Assembly (NCBI RefSeq): GCF_000485595.1
Contig: NW_014577229.1
Span: 455,767-495,447 of the forward strand
Direction of reading: 5' to 3'
Origin: Priapulus caudatus
Taxonomy: Eukaryota > Priapulida > Priapulimorpha > Priapulimorphida > Priapulidae
Length of the DNA: 39,681 bases
The notes beneath the pieces are model-generated. The model searched no databases and was not told the DNA's origin. It saw only the letters and a list, made by a program, of their open reading frames with translations. The first letter of the stretch is position 1, and the number at the start of each line of letters is the position of its first letter. This document shows, piece after piece, positions 35,161-39,681 of this stretch. The position numbers and the translations under genes were made by a program.

Positions 35161-37409
35161 ACTATATGTATGTGTTTATGTAGATAGCCTGCATGGGAAG
35201 CGTGTGTATGCAGTGCGCGCCAGTGTGTCGAAATCTGTCTGTGCATGTCTTCGTAGCTAAAAGTGCATTAATATGATTACTTTGATCGCATGTAACTGTC
35301 TATAAGTTTAAGACAAATATTAAAATAAATAAGCAATATAGGAACGCGTGTCTTAGGTATAAAAAGTGCATAATATAATGGTATGGTAAAGATATATAAC
35401 TTTTTAACATAACCCTAATATCTGAAGTGTATTTGTGTTTAATATCACCAAGGTCAAAGGAGAACATGGAAACTTTGCAGCTTGCTTGACTACAGAATGT
35501 ACCCGTTTTATATTTTTATTTCTTATCAATTATTATTAAATGCTAATCTAACGGTGACTGTACGGTGCATGTACAGGAGCATGCATCCAGGGTTTTTTCC
35601 TCACGACAGAAACCCTATGCGATTTTCAGTCCAAGTGTTTGAAACTCAGGTCATTTAAGACTAGCTTTTGGAGGTGTAATAGACTGAAAACCCAGTGATT
35701 CTCACTGTTCACCATATTTTCCACCATTGTACTCTATTGACCCGGGTTTAGACCCTTCTTCGGTATGTAGTCTCAAATAATCCTTGTTTTAAAAATCCGG
35801 GCTTGAATTTCTCGTACGGGTACGCGCAAATACAATTATCTTTAGTTAAGCAAGTTTTTTGTGTAGCAAGTGCAGCGGGAATACTCATCATAAACAATAA
35901 TATATTGCCGCTTATAAGTCACCCTGCATGACGTAAGTCACCCTGCATGACGTACAAGTTGAGCTCAAACTTACGGGTTAGGTCTATTCTCGGCCGTGAA
36001 AGTTAACCCCCTTTACCACAGTGGTAAACAAGTAGAACGGCCCACCTAACTCTGGTTCTGCACTACTTACCGTAATTCATGTTTGATGAATTTATTTAAC
36101 ACCGAGGTTATATTAAATACAAAATTCAGTGTAATTAAATGAACAGTAGGCCTATAGCAGTTTTCCTACCCCATTACTGAGCGACTAAGAGATAGCAGTA
36201 CGGAAATACATAAATTCCGACTAGTGCGCGTGTGACAAGGAGCTCGGCTGTGTCGGCTTGAAAGGTCATTTATAATGCTTCGTTTGTGCAGCGTGGTGAC
36301 CTACCTGTGAGCTACTACTCGTCTCCATACATATAATGAAGGCTCGTGTCTACTATGCGCAGGCGCTAAAATCTTCCTACACACAAGTCTATACCTAGTC
36401 TGGTCTTTTCCTGCACACGAGACTAGCGCGAGTTGGTACTGTTATCTATACTGAGTCGTGGCCATGCAGCAGGTACAAGTATGTGGTGTGGGTTTACTTA
36501 GAGATTAGTAATAAAGGACAACAGCAAGAGTCTAATCTTACCTCGTATTAGATTGCAGTAGAATTACCCGTATAAATATTATTAAATACACATATTATTA
36601 ATAATAATATATATACATTATATATATATATATGTATATATATAGTATTATTCTGACGAATATTAAATAACTAATATATTACAAATTAATAATTTAATGG
36701 GGGGCGGGGTAATACGGTTTGTTGGTTTTTGATAGGCTTTCGTGAGTATAAGTTACAATTGTATAAACAGATATCTGTTTCGGCTAGCTGGCTGACTCGC
36801 AACGCTATACAATAAAAATACAAATAAATAAATAAAAGATATAGTAAAATAATTCCCATACTAAAAACAAAATATAATAACCGAAAATGAGTTAAAAAAA
36901 GTTTTAAACAATAAGACGTTAGAATAGCCGTTTAAATACATATAAATTAAATGCTGGTTAAATTCTCATTATACGACTTTTTGTGATTAACAATGTTGAC
37001 GATGGTTTTCAAACCGCATTATTTTCACGGCAACCGTCTCACCTATGACGCGAGCGGCAAACCGCGATTGTTACCCATACTTCACCCAGTTAGTTTAATG
37101 ACCCTGAGTTTAGCACTGCATGAGTTTAATGCCCCCACTGGATTTAAAGCTCTATTTTTGGGGTTCTCTTATTATGTTTGTTTTATTGTATATCATTTGT
37201 ATGCTAACAGGAGCGAGATAATACGGGTGATTATTTGAATTTGAATTTTATATTATTCTCTTATTATTTATCACTTATTATCACTGATTATATTTCTATT
37301 GTTCGACATTGAGAAACGCTCGAAACAGCACGTGCACCTGTTACAGCCTACAGACAAAATAGGGGAATTTAAATAGAAATCACGCCAGAACTTATAGTTA
37401 TTATGAAGC
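35161..37409. other. Hox intron/downstream region, no gene recognised
   Basis: AT-rich sequence. There is a 19-bp direct repeat (AAGTCACCCTGCATGACGT) in two copies at about 35925-35962 and a TA-rich tract at about 36590-36650. No homeobox motif (such as KIWFQNRRMKWKK) is visible in any frame. Confidence 0.55.
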
Positions 37410-37433
37410 GCGTATTAAGCATACTTAATACGC
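37410..37433. repeat. Perfect hairpin GCGTATTAAG-CATA-CTTAATACGC
   Basis: Ten-base perfect stem with a four-base loop. There is no T-run after it and no neighbouring gene, so its role is unknown. Confidence 0.7.
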
Positions 37434-37720
37434 TCTTGTTATTATCCGTGAAGAAATATACGACCTTTTATACTACGGCCTTAATTACGACCGCCTACCT
37501 ACTATCTAACCTCATTTTAAGAAAAATGCTCATCGACAATGGTAGAGTTGCACTTGCGCTATCATAGTTTTCGATAGAAAGTGTACATCCAAATCGATCT
37601 TTGTTGAATACACCGAGTGAAAAGTGCTATTAAAATTTCTAAGCTGTTGTACATATTTCGTACGTAATATGCGAGGGAACCCCGTCGTTTCTGTACAGCC
37701 AAGTAATAAATACGCGTTAA

Positions 37721-37880
37721 AATTACTTACTGTTATAACAGTACACCTAATGATTACTGAAATTACTTACTGTTATAACAGTACACCTAATGATTACTGA
37801 AATTACTTACTGTTATAACAGTACACCTAATGATTACTGAAATTACTTACTGTTATAACAGTACACCTAATGATTACTGA
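37721..37880. repeat. Perfect tandem repeat, 4 x 40 bp, each with a 16-bp palindrome
   Basis: Four identical 40-base units begin AATTACTTACTGTTATAACA and end CCTAATGATTACTGA. A fifth copy starts (AATTATTTAA) and decays at once. Each unit contains the perfect palindrome TACTGTTATAACAGTA. Confidence 0.97.
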
Positions 37881-38867
37881 AATTATTTAAGCGTAAAATA
37901 TTACAATCTTATCAACGAAACCTCTACGCGAACACACGATCCCAACCTATCGAAATACATAACCATCGAAATCGTTCAACGAATGTTGTGAGTTTAAGGC
38001 GCCTGCTGTACTTTGAGCGACTGCATGCGAACAGATATACGCGTGTGTTTATAGTGTCGTCGTATCACGGCGTATTGCCTGGTCACGTGCGCCATCAGCG
38101 CCGTCTCCACCGCGCACGTACAGCGAGCGAGAAATTCCTTCTTCTCCAAGCTAGCACCGACCGAAATTTGATCGAAGAGGCATAAAAATGACGCGGCGGT
38201 AAACTAACACGAGCGGGCCTTTGATGAACACGTCAGGGCGAGGGGTGCGCGGCCGTACAGCTATGACACTGATTACGGCACGGCAAGGTGTTTGTCGTGG
38301 GCCGTACCGCTATATATCCATCGAAACATGGGCGGGCGGCAAACAGTTTGAGCTACGGTATATATTTGTGTGTGTGTTCCTTGACGTCTCTGATTCTCAT
38401 GCATTTCTTGCACGTTGTAGCATTTGCTAATTTTTTCTTCCTATTATTGTGCAGTGTTGTATTCTTTATATTTGCGTTCTGTAGATCTATTTATTCTGAC
38501 CGCTTACTTTTTAAATATATATATATATATATATATATATACTGTGAAGTCATTCAGTAGTGTGTTTTATACACACGCCTACGCACGCATGCATACGCGC
38601 GCGAATATACTGATATTTCCGCTGGCGTTTCCTTTCCATCAAATATTGGTTTATCAATATATCCGAAGATATTTCAGAACAAAATCAAAGGTCGGGTTGA
38701 TATTTTCCAACTAGTATTATTCATCAATCAAATGGTTATCTTATCGGTATTCTATTAATAGGCATAAAGGGTAAACGACCGAGAGTCTGTTCCAGATAAA
38801 ATTCTCTTTTATTAATTCCGTGCATATGTTTTAGCTAGTGCACAGTTACGGTTATTAAAGCTGATAG
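37881..38867. other. No gene recognised
   Basis: Mixed sequence with short open frames that lack recognisable domains. An (AT)n microsatellite lies at about 38516-38540. No homeobox exon seen. Confidence 0.5.
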
Positions 38868-39033
38868 GGTCTATGTCTCCCTGGGTACTGCCGGACACTG
38901 CGGCTGCTGTTGTTAATAACAACAATCAATAATATCAACAATCAACAAACAATAATGTCAGCAACAACGGCAACATTAGTAGCAGCAACAACAGCAGCCG
39001 CAGTGTCCGGCAGTACCCAGGGAGACATAGACC
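38868..39033. repeat. Small foldback with GGTCTATG ends
   Basis: The inverted arms run from GGTCTATGTCTCCCTGGGTA to the matching CAGGGAGACATAGACC, about 45-50 bases each, including TGCCGGACACTGCGGCTGCT. The loop is a CAA-rich tract. The terminal GGTCTATG is the same as in the 3348-4240 foldback. Confidence 0.85.
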
Positions 39034-39272
39034 TTATGAGCGTTATTATACTATATCTTTGAATTTATGATATTATAATACGTCAACAGTACACGGGTAC
39101 ATAGATCACGACAACTCTGATCGTTTTGTCACCTGCTGTAACCGAATAAATCAAACAGCATGTTACTCGGATGGCTAATAAAACATTTCCTGGCCAACAT
39201 TCGTCATGTAGTCGCTTGTCTGGGGGAGCCCGCGTTTTTCAGAACGCCACCGCGTTGTCGCGGAAACCTCGA

Positions 39273-39325
39273 AAAGCCGCGTTTTTTCAAGGTTTTTAAA
39301 ACCCGTGTTTTTGAAGACGCGGCTG
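39273..39325. repeat. Imperfect hairpin GCCGCGT...ACGCGGC
   Basis: Inverted words GCCGCGTTTTTTCAA and TTGAAGACGCGGC around an AACC-rich loop. Related CCGCGTTTTT words occur just upstream at about 39228. Confidence 0.5.
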
Positions 39326-39536
39326 TAAAAAGTGAGCGATGAGTTTGGCAATCAGTTCTTTGCGATGGCGCGGTCACATAAAGTTCCATCGATCTACGTC
39401 ATCCCACCGATACATTTTATGTGTACGTACGTGCGTGTATGTGTGTTTATGTGCGCGCGTTCGTGTATAAATAATTAAATAAATAAAAAAATATATATTC
39501 ATGCTATAGCGCGCACATAAACACATACACATACAC

Positions 39537-39681
39537 AGGGGCGTAGATAGCGGGGGGGATGGGGGGGATGCATCCCCCCCCACTTATTGACGTGGGGGGG
39601 ATGGCGTGTACAATCATCCCCCCCTACTTTCAGGAGGAAAATGGGGAATTCTGGGGGAGGACCCGCATACCCCCGCATGTT
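39537..39681 (+). mobile_element. Partial GGCGTAG-type MITE, truncated by window end
   Basis: GGGGCGTAGATAGCGGGGGG followed by long G and C runs resembles the left end of the 23173-23462 element. The other end is outside the window. Confidence 0.45.

Noticed and set aside
35022-35260. Cys/Val and His/Thr repeat frames
   Set aside because: Translations of the TG microsatellite.
36993-37238. 81-residue plus-strand frame with a hydrophobic C-terminal half
   Set aside because: No recognised domain, no splice or homology support, AT-rich surroundings.
38424-38714. Short frame with IYIYIY repeat
   Set aside because: Translation of an (AT)n microsatellite.
33500-39681. mir-10, which sits near Hox4/Hox5 in many animals
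   Set aside because: I looked for its conserved mature sequence on both strands and did not see it.

Overview
The window is animal nuclear DNA, most likely from a marine invertebrate bilaterian. Genes are split by GT-AG introns, telomere-type TTAGGG/CCCTAA tracts are scattered through it, foldback DNA transposons are dense, and there is a Hox first exon. I cannot name the species.

Layout. 1-4240: no gene recognised; nested inverted repeats and three foldback/MITE-type elements, probably lying in or upstream of UPB1 intron 1. 4278-9374 (+): eleven exons of beta-ureidopropionase (UPB1), complete except for the first coding exon. 10584-12761 (-): seven exons of GUCD1, complete, pointing tail-to-tail at UPB1. 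12762-14380: non-coding, with interstitial telomeric repeats and a foldback element holding a tRNA-like SINE head, ending in a 10-N gap. 14391-21890: a 7.5-kb very GC-rich, pyrimidine-biased domain with no recognisable gene. About 21985-30300: AT-rich non-coding sequence in which a 2.5-kb block occurs twice and its end three times, interrupted by a 25-N gap. About 30770-32935: a scrambled, insertion-rich copy of the Hox first-exon region. 33730-35020: the intact Hox-like first exon. 35022-39681: microsatellites, a perfect 4 x 40-bp tandem repeat, small foldbacks and no homeobox exon.

How it works together. UPB1 carries out the last step of reductive pyrimidine degradation. GUCD1 is a conserved protein of poorly known function. 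From memory, the same two genes are neighbours in the same convergent orientation in human 22q11.23, so this looks like old microsynteny. The Hox-like exon is functionally unrelated. Its linkage to the first two genes crosses two assembly gaps and duplicated, noisy sequence, so the scaffold order should be treated as unproven. I see no bacterial-type system, CRISPR array or mobile element with an intact protein gene. The most interesting signals are the conserved gene pair, the repeat structures tied to telomeric repeats, the GC-rich island and the ghost copy of the Hox exon.
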